Assembly: GCA_023230525.1 (NCBI GenBank)
Contig: JALNXE010000082.1
Coordinates: 1-19,934, forward strand
DNA from: Desulfobulbaceae bacterium
GTDB taxonomy: Bacteria; Desulfobacterota; Desulfobulbia; Desulfobulbales; SURF-16
Reading direction: 5' to 3'
DNA: 19,934 nucleotides
Shown here: positions 6,798 to 14,154 of the stretch, one piece after another
How positions within the stretch are numbered: the stretch's first letter is position 1
Layout: the number at the start of each line of letters is the position of its first letter
Translations under genes and position numbers: made by a program
Notes under the pieces: generated by a model
Database searches by the model: none
What the model was told of the DNA's origin: nothing
What the model saw: the letters and a program-made list of their open reading frames with translations, nothing else

Positions 6798-9296
6798 TTA
6801 CCTGCCACCCGATACCAGCAATTCCTTGAGAGCCGTCTGCCGCTGGCTGGTATCCTGATTCTGCACCGCCATGGCCAGGGCTTTGCGCGAACCGACAAAC
6901 ACCGCCAGCTTCCTGGCCCTGGTCAGACCGGTGTAAACGAGATTCCGGAAGAGCATTTTGAAATGCTGGGTGAGAACCGGAATAATGACCGCTGCAAATT
7001 CACTGCCCTGTGACTTATGGATGGTGATGGCGTAGGCCAGGTCGAGTTCCACAATATTATCCTTTTGATACAAGACCTCCCGGTTGTCGGGAAAAAAGGA
7101 GATGACACAGGTCAATTCCTCATTGTCAATTGCCCTGATGGTGCCGATATCGCCGTTAAAGACCCCCAGGTCGTAATTGTTTCTGCGATGAATAACCCTA
7201 TCGCCAACCCGGAAGATCCTTTCGCCGACCTGCAGCTGGCTCTTCCCTTCAGTGGGCGGATTGGCCGCCTGCTGAATCATGGTATTGAGACTGACCGTGC
7301 CGAGACTGCCCCTGGTCATGGGGGACAGGATCTGGATTTCACAATTTTTGCCGAAATATTTCGGTATCCATTCCAGGTAAAGCTTCCTGACGATATCCGA
7401 AGCAGCCAGGCCATAGTGCAGCGATGACCAGGGATGAACCTTTTTCAGCACCGAGAGCAGTTCATCGACCCTGGTCTGGGCCTTACAGACCTCTTCCAGA
7501 TTGACATGCTGAAATTTTTTGGGAATGACAAATTCCGTTTCATAGGGGATCAGCGGCTCACTGGTGCGGAATTCATAAAGGTTGGGGCCATTCCCTGAAT
7601 CAGCGCCGAGGTCATATGTCCTGAGGTCATGGAACCGTTTCACTTTCGCCACAAAGGACAGCTGCTCCCTGGTTGCCTCCTCGGAATCAAGGAACAGGCA
7701 ATCAATTTTGTTTTGCCAGAGTTCAGGTTTTTTAAACGGCGAATCGATGTACGGCATTTCCCCGCCGTTGATCTGGTGGGCATATTGAATGATGAGCGAT
7801 TCCCGGGCCTGCCGGAAAATTTTGGTCAGCCGGAAACATGGCACCCTGCCTGAAGTGATCAGGTCTTTTAACACATTGCCGGCCCCCACTGAGGGCAGCT
7901 GATCCGCATCGCCGATAAAGAGCACCTGGCTGTGCTCAGGAACAGCCTTTAACAGCGAGGCGGTCAGATTGATGTCCAGCATGGAACATTCGTCAACAAT
8001 GAGAAAATCCACCGCCAATGGCTCCTCTTCATTTTTCTTGAACTTTCCCAGCTGCCATTCCAGGAGACGGTGGATGGTTTTCGCCTCCCGGCCGATAATC
8101 TCGGACATGCGCTGGGCGGCCCGGCCGGTTGGCGCGGCAAGCAGCACCCGCAGCTGCATCGCCTCCAGCAGTTTCACGATCACCAGGGTGGTGGTGGTCT
8201 TGCCGCAGCCGGGGCCGCCGGTGAGAATGGAGAACTTTTCCCCGGCGATCTGGTTAACGGCAGCGGCCTGCTCATCGCTTAAGGCTATATTCTTTGACTC
8301 GCAGTAACGGCTGACCCATTTGCCCACCCTGTCCTGATCAATCCGGGGAGGCAGGCCACAGCCTGCAACCCTTTTGGCCACATACAACTCATCGTAGTAG
8401 AGCGACTTCGAGTAATAACATGCCTCCGTCACCCCGCCGGCAGAGGTGAGCTGCCGGACCATCAGCTGCCCCTCCTGCTCCATCCGGCCAAGCAGGCCGG
8501 CCAGCCGGTCGCCGAGGTCCAATTGCAGAAGCTCTTTTACCTGGGCTTCAATCTGCGACCGGGTCAGATAACAGTGGCCGAAATCGCGGCTTGCCGCCAG
8601 GACATGCTTGATACCCGCCATGATCCTTTCAGGGCTGTCAATCGCCAGGCCGATACTCAAGGCAACCCTGTCCGCGGAGAAAAAGCCTATCCCATAAAAA
8701 TCATTGGCAAGCCGGTAGGGGTCTTCCGTCACATAGGGGATGGCCTTGTCGCCGTACTGCTTGTAAATGCGCACCGCAAAAAGGGTGCTGATGCCATGGG
8801 TCTGCAGAAACATCATCACTTCCCGGATGGCGCGATGCTCCGCCCAGGCCGCGCTGATCATTTCCAGTTTCTTGGTGGCAATGCCGGGCACCTCGGTAAG
8901 CCGGTCTATTTCTCCTTCAAAAACATCCAGGGTCTGCTTGCCGAAATGGCTGACAATGCGTTTGGCGGTCTTCGGGCCGACCCCTTTGATCAGCCCCGAG
9001 CCCAGATACTTTTCCAGCGCGGCCGAGGTGGCCGGTTTCTTTTCCACGGCTTTTGTTGCCTGAAACTGCCGGCCATACTGCGGGTGCATCGTCCAGGCGC
9101 CGGCAAACTCCATGGTGGCGCCGGCAAACACCTTGGTCTGGTGGACGACAACGGTTTCCAGCTGCTGAGGATTATCAAAGGGGAAGACGCGCAGGATCGA
9201 AAAGCCGTTGTCGGCATTGTGAAAGGTGACCCGATCAACAATTCCCCGCACGGTTTCTTCAATAACGCCGGTCTGCTTGATTAGTGGTTGTTGCAT
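6798..9296 (-). CDS. recD2: RecD2-type ATP-dependent 5'-3' DNA helicase
   Basis: The 832-aa protein has an N-terminal OB-like domain, then helix-hairpin-helix motifs (LGSGLIKGVGPKTAKRIVSHFG near residue 95-120) typical of RecD2 but absent from RecBCD RecD. The SF1B motor follows: Walker A GGPGCGKTTTT (about 358-368), Q/Ia-like APTGRAAQRM, Walker B VDECSML (about 433), motif III GDADQLPSVGAGNVL, IFRQA, and near the C-terminus ITIHKSQGSEF (about 757-767) and YTGLTRARK. RecD2 works outside RecBCD in DNA repair and replication-fork maintenance. The segment between IFRQA and the SH3-like and motif V region is long, with about 100 extra residues, which explains the length above the usual 720-760 aa. 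The ATG at 9296 lacks a clear Shine-Dalgarno sequence. The kinase gene ends 100 nt upstream on the same strand. Confidence 0.95.
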   Translation of the reverse strand: MQQPLIKQTGVIEETVRGIVDRVTFHNADNGFSILRVFPFDNPQQLETVVVHQTKVFAGATMEFAGAWTMHPQYGRQFQATKAVEKKPATSAALEKYLGSGLIKGVGPKTAKRIVSHFGKQTLDVFEGEIDRLTEVPGIATKKLEMISAAWAEHRAIREVMMFLQTHGISTLFAVRIYKQYGDKAIPYVTEDPYRLANDFYGIGFFSADRVALSIGLAIDSPERIMAGIKHVLAASRDFGHCYLTRSQIEAQVKELLQLDLGDRLAGLLGRMEQEGQLMVRQLTSAGGVTEACYYSKSLYYDELYVAKRVAGCGLPPRIDQDRVGKWVSRYCESKNIALSDEQAAAVNQIAGEKFSILTGGPGCGKTTTTLVIVKLLEAMQLRVLLAAPTGRAAQRMSEIIGREAKTIHRLLEWQLGKFKKNEEEPLAVDFLIVDECSMLDINLTASLLKAVPEHSQVLFIGDADQLPSVGAGNVLKDLITSGRVPCFRLTKIFRQARESLIIQYAHQINGGEMPYIDSPFKKPELWQNKIDCLFLDSEEATREQLSFVAKVKRFHDLRTYDLGADSGNGPNLYEFRTSEPLIPYETEFVIPKKFQHVNLEEVCKAQTRVDELLSVLKKVHPWSSLHYGLAASDIVRKLYLEWIPKYFGKNCEIQILSPMTRGSLGTVSLNTMIQQAANPPTEGKSQLQVGERIFRVGDRVIHRRNNYDLGVFNGDIGTIRAIDNEELTCVISFFPDNREVLYQKDNIVELDLAYAITIHKSQGSEFAAVIIPVLTQHFKMLFRNLVYTGLTRARKLAVFVGSRKALAMAVQNQDTSQRQTALKELLVSGGR

Positions 9297-9396
9297 GGGA
9301 AAAAAATTGCCTGGCCGATGAAAATGCTGGCCGCCTGAGTTTGCAAGGGAAACAGGGAGATATCCTGACTTTAAATTGTGTCACAAAGGAAACTAT

Positions 9397-11532
9397 CTAT
9401 TTTCCATTCAACACACTTCGTACGATTCTTGCCAGATTTTTACTGTTCACAGGCTTCCTGAGGTATTTTTTTATGCCAATCTCCATCGCCTTCTCTTCCG
9501 AGATTGTTGAACTATAGCCGGTGCAAAGAATAATAGGCAGATCAGGACGGATACTCAGCACCTCTTCAGCAAGTTTCGCCCCGGACAAAACGGGCATTGC
9601 CTGATCTGTTAAGAGAAGATCAAAACTTTGGGGATCAGCCTTAAATGCTGCGAGCGCCTCTTCGCTGCTGGTCCTGGCCGTAACAGCGTAACCGAGTCTG
9701 GAAAGTACAGCATCATGTAGAGCAACAATTATTATTTCATCGTCAACGATCAAAATCCTCTCCGTTCCGGTGGGCAAGGATTTTACTTCTTCAGCTTCAA
9801 CAGGCGTTTTGGCATCTTCAATTATCGCCGGAAAGTAGACATGAAAGGTCGTGCCTTTGCCCAGTTCGCTCTCAACGGTGATCATGCCTTCGTAGTCCTG
9901 GACGATACCAAGAACCACGGACAGACCAAGACCGGTCCCTTTCCCTGTTTCTTTGGTGGTAAAGTAGGGCTCAAAGATTCGTCGTTGTATTTGTTGATCC
10001 ATACCGCAGCCGGTATCACTCACGGAAAGTTCAATAAACGGACCGGGTAAAACTCCTGGATGGCCCAACACATCCTCAGCATTGAGTTCTCGGCGTGCCA
10101 ATGTCACTTTTAAAGTACCGGTCTCTTCCTCCATGGCATGCAGGGCATTGGTGCAGAGGTTGATAATAATTTGATGAATCTGGGTCGGATCGGCCCAAAT
10201 AGTGCCGCTTTCAGGATTAATATTCTCTACTATTTCTATGGTGGTCGGCAAAGATGCCCTCAGCAGATTAAGAGAATCCTTGACTATCAGATATGACTGG
10301 AGAGCCCTGCGGTTATGAGCGCCTTTGCGGCTGAAGGTCAGTATCTGCCTGACAAGTCCCGCGGCTCGGTGGGATGCCTGCAGCACCTTGGCAAGATTGG
10401 CGGAAGCTCTGCTGCCATCTTCCAGCTCAACTTTTGCAAGTTCAGTAAAGCCGATGATTGCCGAGAGAATGTTGTTGAAATCATGGGCGATACCACCGGC
10501 AAGGGTGCCGATGGCTTCCATCTTATGCGCCTGGGCCAGCTTATCCTCAAGCCGTTTCTGTTCGGTGATGTCTATGGCAATCTGGATCTTGGCCAGGGAG
10601 CCGTCCACCCACTGCAGAAGGCGATCATGTTTTAAATACCAACGGTCGTTAAACGCGTCAAAGTGCTCCCAGACGTATGTTTTGCCGGCCAGATCCTCAT
10701 CATGGACAAGTTTTTCATTAGGGCAGAAATCGCAGGGGCCGCTCATCCCCTTTTGCAGAACCTGCCAGCAGGTTGAACCGGTCACAGCACCATAAAACTC
10801 CTGACAGGATCTGTTGGCATATAAAATCTCATGTGTCTCGACATCGATAACATAGACAAAATTCTCTGTGCTATCAAGGATTGTCAGCATTCTTTTGTGG
10901 GCATCCGCCAGGTTTAACAGGGCGTTCTTCAGATCATTCTCCCGCTCTCTTAATTTCCGGTTGGCGCTCTTCAATGACATATGGGAGAGACAATTAGAAA
11001 TAGCAGCGGAGATTAAGCCAGTGATAATTTCCAGTATCGTCAGATCCGCATCCGCATCAAAATCGTCATGGGGTTGAGTGGCTACGATGATCCCCGTCCT
11101 TTTTTCACCAGGCTCCGAAGTCCCTACTATTGGGACGGCGAGTAAGATATTTTCCCTGTCAACCATCGCCGTGGCAGCATTCACCTGTTGATCAGGAGCC
11201 GCCATGTCAAGATATTGCGGGCTGTGGATTTGGTTCCACAGGTGCTCAATAGAAAAATCTTGCGCGGGCTGGCCCATATCCCCAGTCGCCATACCGCCTT
11301 TGCCAGCCAGCAACTCAGGTTGGCCAATGTCATTTGCCCAAAATATGGCGACTTTTTTGTATCCCAGGATTGAAGATATTAACATCACTGCCGTTTTCCC
11401 GACATCACTGAGGGTCGTCAGGGGAATACGCGCAAAGGTATTGCTATGGTAATTGAGCATCTGGACCAGATGAGCAATACGGTTCTGGCGTGATGCTAAT
11501 TTTGATGCTGCCGTTTGTATCTTATCAGCCAT
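9397..11532 (-). CDS. Hybrid histidine kinase (GAF-PAS-HisKA-HATPase-REC)
   Basis: The 711-aa protein has no obvious TM segment, so it is probably cytosolic. Domain order is a GAF-like region (about 20-200), a short coiled coil, PAS (about 225-330), HisKA with phospho-acceptor H350 in GGIAHDFNNIL, HATPase with N-box NLCTNALHAM (about 457), G1 DTGCGMD (about 506) and G2 GTGLGLS (about 532), then a receiver domain (ILIVDDE near 592, phospho-acceptor D643 in LLLTDQAMP, conserved Lys in YLRKPVN near 689). The PAS carries clustered cysteines: C243, C255 (CWQVLQ) and C267/C270 (GPCDFCPN), a pattern seen in PAS domains of anaerobes. The frame is open to 11637. I chose the ATG at 11532 because it overlaps the upstream selenoprotein gene by 8 nt, implying translational coupling. 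The output partner is not visible in the window. Confidence 0.92.
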   Translation of the reverse strand: MADKIQTAASKLASRQNRIAHLVQMLNYHSNTFARIPLTTLSDVGKTAVMLISSILGYKKVAIFWANDIGQPELLAGKGGMATGDMGQPAQDFSIEHLWNQIHSPQYLDMAAPDQQVNAATAMVDRENILLAVPIVGTSEPGEKRTGIIVATQPHDDFDADADLTILEIITGLISAAISNCLSHMSLKSANRKLRERENDLKNALLNLADAHKRMLTILDSTENFVYVIDVETHEILYANRSCQEFYGAVTGSTCWQVLQKGMSGPCDFCPNEKLVHDEDLAGKTYVWEHFDAFNDRWYLKHDRLLQWVDGSLAKIQIAIDITEQKRLEDKLAQAHKMEAIGTLAGGIAHDFNNILSAIIGFTELAKVELEDGSRASANLAKVLQASHRAAGLVRQILTFSRKGAHNRRALQSYLIVKDSLNLLRASLPTTIEIVENINPESGTIWADPTQIHQIIINLCTNALHAMEEETGTLKVTLARRELNAEDVLGHPGVLPGPFIELSVSDTGCGMDQQIQRRIFEPYFTTKETGKGTGLGLSVVLGIVQDYEGMITVESELGKGTTFHVYFPAIIEDAKTPVEAEEVKSLPTGTERILIVDDEIIIVALHDAVLSRLGYAVTARTSSEEALAAFKADPQSFDLLLTDQAMPVLSGAKLAEEVLSIRPDLPIILCTGYSSTISEEKAMEIGIKKYLRKPVNSKNLARIVRSVLNGK

Positions 11533-12127
11533 TATTTGCCAGAGATTGTAAAAGCTTCTTAGCCTCCTGCCTGTTTTGCTGAACACCATAAACGGTGACA
11601 TCCGGTGCAGCGATAAGACATGGGACCCCGGTGGCATGGATCGCTGCTTTTAACCTTGCGCCTTCATCGCTCTCAACCGAAACAATTACCAGATCAACAC
11701 CGACTTCTTCCGCAATTTCGCCCCAGAAACTTGTGGCGGTCAGTGAAAATGGACACCATTCCCCGGTTAACAGGGTCGGATAATGGATGTCATCACTCAC
11801 ATGTATATCGGCAAAGCGTTTCGGCTTACCACGCAAAAGGGCAATAATTTCTTCAGCATGGGGATACGGGCGGACTCCATCCGCCGTCAGGTAAGACCTT
11901 CAGTAAAAACCCGCCTGAGCAAAAGGCTGCTTTTGATATTCCTCACCATCAACCAGAATGGTTGGTGAGCCATAAAGGCACATCTCTTCTGCTTTTTCAA
12001 GTGAAGGCACCACAATTATCTCAACTTCTGCATCGAGATTTTCTGCCTGAATCAGATCCGTCATCTGTCGGCCTAAATCAATTGCAGTCTGACAGCCCTT
12101 AAAAGTAATCAACTCTATTTTTTTCAC
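11525..12127 (-). CDS. Putative selenoprotein: tandem thioredoxin-fold protein with in-frame UGA (Sec76)
   Basis: Ordinary gene calling gives two pieces (11900-12127 and 11525-11836), but they share one frame, interrupted only by the TGA at 11900-11902. Reading TGA as selenocysteine yields 200 aa. Domain 1 (1-100) is thioredoxin-like: KKIELITFKGCQTA with C12, cis-Pro region YGSPTILVDG (52-61), and AGFY-U76-RSYLTADGVRPYPHAEEIIALLRG. From memory, small relatives carry Cys-Arg-x-Tyr at the U76 position followed by G..P..E.I..AL. Domain 2 (101-200) is also Trx-like: GEWCPFS with C125 (C-x-x-S) and a TGVPC cis-Pro region (166-170). The start is GTG at 12127 with a weak GAGAAAG-type Shine-Dalgarno sequence. 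A SECIS-like hairpin follows the TGA. The gene overlaps the hybrid kinase gene by 8 nt. The role is inferred to be thiol/selenol redox chemistry; the substrate is unknown. The alternative is a nonsense-mutated gene, which the hairpin and intact downstream domain argue against. Confidence 0.8.
11869..11902 (-). promoter_or_regulatory. Candidate bacterial SECIS element (UGA plus downstream hairpin)
   Basis: On the minus strand the TGA (11902-11900) is followed after 14 nt by the perfect stem GGCGGA (11885-11880), loop TGGAG (11879-11875) and TCCGCC (11874-11869). The apical loop begins 21 nt after the UGA and has G at its second and third positions. The published bacterial SECIS pattern, as I recall it, asks for an upper stem, a small loop with a G in its first two positions, and roughly 16-37 nt from UGA to loop. 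This hairpin meets all three. SelB would bind it to deliver Sec-tRNA. Confidence 0.72.
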
Positions 12128-12197
12128 TGTCTTTCTCTTTTTTTATATAAATCTACTCAATATAATACTCAGGCTGGAACGGTGTTTGCTTAATAAA

Positions 12198-12226
12198 GAA
12201 TATCATATATAAATTAAAACTTTCAA
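12198..12226 (-). promoter_or_regulatory. Possible sigma70-type promoter of the selenoprotein-kinase operon
   Basis: On the minus strand TTGAAA (12226-12221) is followed after 17 nt by ATATTC (12203-12198) in a very AT-rich stretch upstream of the GTG start at 12127. It would give a leader of about 60 nt. The -10 match is only moderate, so this is a weak prediction. Confidence 0.3.
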
Positions 12227-12625
12227 AAAGATTCTCCAGCAACGAAAATGGTACGGCTTATGTCCCTCCTGCCGTGTCCCATCTTCTCCAGACCAACTTC
12301 AACGCCTTCTACCGGCGTCTTGTGTGACCTTCTGAGCATGGATCCATCGCAATTCAGCAAATAAAGTATCATGCCGGCGGGAATCAAATGCATTAGCGGG
12401 GAAACAAGAAGAAACCGGGGGCAAGATTAAGAGCGGATTGGCAACTGGGAGGCGAGCTTTCTTCCTGAGTACACGTAACAAAAAAAATTACCGCGAAATC
12501 GATTATCTCTAGGAATTGATACTTTCCCGAGTCATTATTTTGCCAGACTATACGAACAATCCGCACAGAGGCGCGCATCCACCTGATTTGGCCGAAACAC
12601 CTCAGCCCTGCACCCCAGGCGCCAG
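12227..12625. other. Gene-poor gap upstream of the selenoprotein operon
   Basis: About 400 nt between the selenoprotein promoter region and the decayed two-TM gene. I find no frame with a recognisable product and no good Shine-Dalgarno site. One 49-codon minus-strand frame (12223-12372) exists, but it lacks a ribosome site and overlaps the promoter candidate. The stretch has no strong inverted repeat by eye and may be decayed sequence. Confidence 0.5.
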
Positions 12626-12802
12626 CTATCTTGCGCGCAACAGTTTGCCGATTCTGCCCAGGAAATAGATGACAATACCGACCACGGCAGTGGTTTTGCC
12701 GAATTTCAGCAGGGTCAGATTATCGATTTTATCCCCCCAGATCGTGCAGAGCGCGCCGATGGCGAGCAGAGCCGCCCCGATAATCCTGCGTGTTTTTCGC
12801 GC
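12626..12802 (-). pseudogene. Second, frameshifted copy of the small two-TM protein gene
   Basis: On the minus strand the frame encodes KTRRIIGAALLAIGALCTIW, then GDKIDNLTLLKFGKTT and AVVGIVIYFLGRIGKLLRAR, ending at TAG (12628-12626). This is almost identical to the protein from 14151-14342. The only ATG in the right place (12806, ATGA overlap with the 102-aa gene) is out of frame by one base relative to this sequence and would give just 25 residues. The in-frame codon just upstream is the TGA of the preceding gene. The copy has therefore lost its start and is probably not translated as the intact protein, unless an unusual start or re-initiation with frameshift occurs. Confidence 0.75.
12645..12797. 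repeat. 153-bp direct repeat, copy 1 (partner 14170-14322)
   Basis: By direct alignment it differs from the second copy at 5 of 153 positions with no gaps (about 97% identity), offset 1,525 bp. It covers most of the two-TM coding region. The two copies flank the nuclease and the 102-aa gene in the same orientation, so homologous recombination between them would delete that cassette. Confidence 0.92.
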
Positions 12803-13111
12803 TCATGCCGGCCTCTCCGTCTCTTCGGCGTCCCACATTTCACGGTAGGCGTTGATATAATCCACCGTGGCGGTGGGGTCGATGTGGTAGTAGTGGCGGC
12901 AGAGGGATTTGAAGAGCTGGAGCCCGGCGGGGTGGCAGGCGAAGTCGAGCAGGCCGTCGAGGGTGTGCTCGATGTGCCGGACATCACGGCTGCGGCTGGC
13001 GATAATGGCCTCCACCACAGGCGTGTATTGGGTCACGGCGAGGGTTTGCAGCGACTGCATCTCTTTGGCAATGGTACTCACGGACTGGAACAGCGCGTCG
13101 TAGTCGTTCAT
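12803..13111 (-). CDS. Hypothetical protein, 102 aa, partner of the YhcG-type nuclease
   Basis: This is a soluble, helical, acidic 102-aa protein (MNDYDALFQSVSTIAKEMQ...), with a conserved-looking centre SRSRDVRHIEHTLDGLLDFACHPAGLQLFK and the YYHIDPTATVDYINAYREMWD region. I do not recognise a named domain. The ATG at 13111 overlaps the TGA of the nuclease gene as ATGA, so the two are translationally coupled and likely functionally linked. Its own TGA (12805-12803) overlaps a further ATG (12806) of the decayed two-TM gene. The coupling suggests an accessory or modulating subunit of the nuclease, but that is inference only. Confidence 0.75.
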   Translation of the reverse strand: MNDYDALFQSVSTIAKEMQSLQTLAVTQYTPVVEAIIASRSRDVRHIEHTLDGLLDFACHPAGLQLFKSLCRHYYHIDPTATVDYINAYREMWDAEETERPA

Positions 13112-14154
13112 GGCTGGTCCTCCTGCTCCAGGTCGCGGGAGAGCTCTTCCTCCAGGGCCTCGATGGTCGGCAGGCAGGTATCCAAGGGCTCGGGCAAGGC
13201 CTTCACCAACTGGTATTCGGCCACGCCCATGGGTTTGTCGATGCCGGACAGGGCATATTCCGCCACCAACCGTTTCTTGGTCTTGCAGAGGAGCAGGCCG
13301 ATGGTGGGTTTGTCGTCAGGCGCCTTGACCTGGGCATCCACGGCGGCGAGGTAGAAGTTAAGCTGGCCGGCATGCTCGGGCTTGAAGGCGGTGGCCTTCA
13401 GTTCAACCACGACATGACACTTGAGCCGGGTGTGATAGAAAAGCAGGTCGATGAAAAACTCCTCACCATCCACTTCGAGGCGATACTGACGACCGACGAA
13501 GGCAAACCCGGCGCCGAGTTCCAGCAGAAAACGGGTGATATGGCGAACAAGGGCGTTTTCGATGTCACGCTCGTGGGCCTCGTCCCCAAGACCAAGGAAG
13601 TCAAACCGGTAGGGATCTTTGAGAATCTGCGTGGCCAGTCCAGCCTGGGGGGCGGGCAGGCGGCGGCCGAAATTGGTGAGGGCCGCCCCCTGGCGCTGGT
13701 GCAACCGGCTGCGGATCTGGCAGGTCAAGGTGTCGCGCGACCACGCCTGGTCCACCGCTTGCCGGGCATACCAGGCCCGCTCGTCGGAGTCGCGTACCTG
13801 GGTCAGCAGGGTGACGATGTGGAACCACGGCAATTGGTCAGCAGTCTGCTGACCAAATTGGCGGCCGGGGCACTCCTGGGCGAAGAACTTCATATACTTG
13901 AGGTTGGAACTGGACAACCCTTTCATATCGGGGAAGGCGGCACGCAGATCAGCGGAGAGGCGGTCGATTACCTTGGCGCCCCAGCCCTCGCGGGCCTGGC
14001 GGTCAAGGATGTCGCGGCCAAGATCGTGGTAGAGCCGGATCTGCTCGGCATTGGCGGCCAGAACCGCACGCTGCCGGGCGCCGGCGATGCGGCTCTTGAG
14101 TTCGGCCAGCCAACCCGGGTAGTCGACAGGAAGTGAAAGGGATTTCATGGTCAT
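13108..14154 (-). CDS. YhcG/DUF1016-family PDDEXK nuclease
   Basis: The 348-aa protein has the N-terminal DUF1016 helical domain (GWLAELKSRIAGARQRAVLAANAEQIRLYHDLGRDI, then GWGAKVIDRLSADLRAAFPDMKGLSSSNLKYMKFFAQE and the LPWFHIVTLL segment) and a C-terminal PD-(D/E)XK fold. Catalytic candidates are D236 in FFIDLLFYH and E251-x-K253 in VVVELKAT, with an upstream Glu in the ERDIENALV helix. YhcG-like proteins are often found in mobile or defence-associated gene sets; their biological target is poorly defined. The ATG at 14154 overlaps the stop of the two-TM gene as ATGA, and its own TGA overlaps the 102-aa gene the same way. The high GC and the flanking direct repeats support acquisition as a cassette. 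Confidence 0.92.
   Translation of the reverse strand: MTMKSLSLPVDYPGWLAELKSRIAGARQRAVLAANAEQIRLYHDLGRDILDRQAREGWGAKVIDRLSADLRAAFPDMKGLSSSNLKYMKFFAQECPGRQFGQQTADQLPWFHIVTLLTQVRDSDERAWYARQAVDQAWSRDTLTCQIRSRLHQRQGAALTNFGRRLPAPQAGLATQILKDPYRFDFLGLGDEAHERDIENALVRHITRFLLELGAGFAFVGRQYRLEVDGEEFFIDLLFYHTRLKCHVVVELKATAFKPEHAGQLNFYLAAVDAQVKAPDDKPTIGLLLCKTKKRLVAEYALSGIDKPMGVAEYQLVKALPEPLDTCLPTIEALEEELSRDLEQEDQP

Noticed and set aside
11525..11836. A separate gene for the second thioredoxin-like domain
   Set aside because: Its only start would be a TTG inside a conserved helix of domain 1, without a Shine-Dalgarno sequence; it is in frame with the upstream part.
11900..12127. A stand-alone 75-aa thioredoxin-like gene ending at the TGA
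   Set aside because: The frame continues without another stop into a second Trx-like domain, the TGA sits at a recalled Cys position, and a SECIS-like hairpin follows. One UGA-containing gene explains the data better.
12223..12372. A 49-codon minus-strand frame upstream of the selenoprotein
   Set aside because: No Shine-Dalgarno sequence, no recognised product, and its end overlaps the candidate promoter.
12803..12805. Another in-frame TGA, between the 102-aa gene and the decayed two-TM copy, as a second selenocysteine
   Set aside because: The TGA forms an ATGA overlap like the other junctions in this chain, and the sequence after it matches the inside of a different gene, not a continuation of the 102-aa protein. 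No conserved Cys context is visible.
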